In this document: in pieces, positions 28,831-29,223 of the stretch
Position numbering within the stretch: position 1 is the stretch's first letter
Layout of the letters: every line of letters starts with the position of its first letter
From: Phoronis australis
Lineage: Eukaryota > Phoronida > Phoronidae
Length of the DNA stretch: 29,223 bases
NCBI GenBank assembly: GCA_002633005.1
Contig: NMRA01000920.1
Coordinates: forward strand, 5,974-35,196
Direction: 5' to 3'
Made by a program: the position numbers and the translations under genes
The notes under the pieces: generated by a model
What the model was told of the DNA's origin: nothing
Seen by the model: the letters and a program-made list of their open reading frames with translations, nothing else
Databases searched by the model: none

Positions 28831-29223
28831 TATCATGTACACAAGTTTCATTGAAATCTCTCAAGTGGTTCTCTACCTATCCAGAAACGTATCTTCTACC
28901 TGTGTTCTTTGGAATTCATCGAAAGGTGCTTGACTTATACAGAGTTTACAGCTGTAGGCCTATATGTGCACTGATACGCCATAAAATGTAACAATTTCGT
29001 AAAAAGTAACGTTGTTAAGCCTCTCCTTATATGTAAGAAGCTGTTTCAATTTACATAGTTGGTACAACTTACGTCGAATGTACAAACGAGAAATGTACTG
29101 TTGTTACATTTTACGAAACTAACAACATATTACAAACAAAATCCCCAAAATCAAGATCAAGTGCTATCTGACACGGAAGCGGTACTCGAGTATTTTTGGA
29201 CGAGGGTGCCGCCCGAAAAAATT
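28831..29223. other. No gene seen
   Basis: AT-rich end of the window. Confidence 0.4.

Overview
This is animal nuclear DNA, probably from a marine invertebrate. It is AT-rich with long non-coding stretches, GT..AG intron signatures, a 651-base run of N, THAP-type zinc-finger relics, a tRNA-like SINE promoter and several families of inverted-repeat transposons. A cnidarian fits the texture, but nothing in the sequence proves the species. No bacterial operon, rRNA or CRISPR is present.

Layout. 1-2300: quiet DNA, then a compact two-exon gene on the minus strand (1800-2253) for a small secreted protein. 2928-7525: a transposon-like block with ~340-bp inverted ends and a frameshifted THAP zinc finger on the minus strand. 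Inside it lie a ~965-bp hairpin element, a pair of histone-type stem-loops and two copies of a small GC-ended MITE with perfect 5-bp target duplications. 8200-8740: a broken THAP domain (+) and an acidic ORF (-). 9267-10045: a perfect palindrome, a tRNA-like SINE promoter and a hairpin MITE. 11025-14830: a decayed reading frame interrupted by a 3007-bp transposon (11307-14313) with 5-bp target duplications, ~50-bp terminal repeats and ten copies of a 13-bp box placed almost symmetrically, five per end.

16152-26184 is the main object: a ~10-kb foldback element. Each arm runs inward through the same layers: tip with three short boxes, a promoter-like TIR, an array of 76-bp repeats, an exon-like block, and an array of 193-bp repeats. 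Between the arms sits ~2.6 kb of single-copy DNA with exon-like open frames on the plus strand. The tip box CAATARTGCATCC is also built into nearly every 76-bp unit, so the arrays look like amplified binding sites for the element's own transposase. The assembly gap falls in the left 193-bp array. 26185-29223 is mostly unannotated, with weak short ORFs and one truncated MITE.

Apart from the 1800-2253 gene, I see no confident host gene. The window is mainly a nested transposon graveyard, with two elements of unusually regular architecture.
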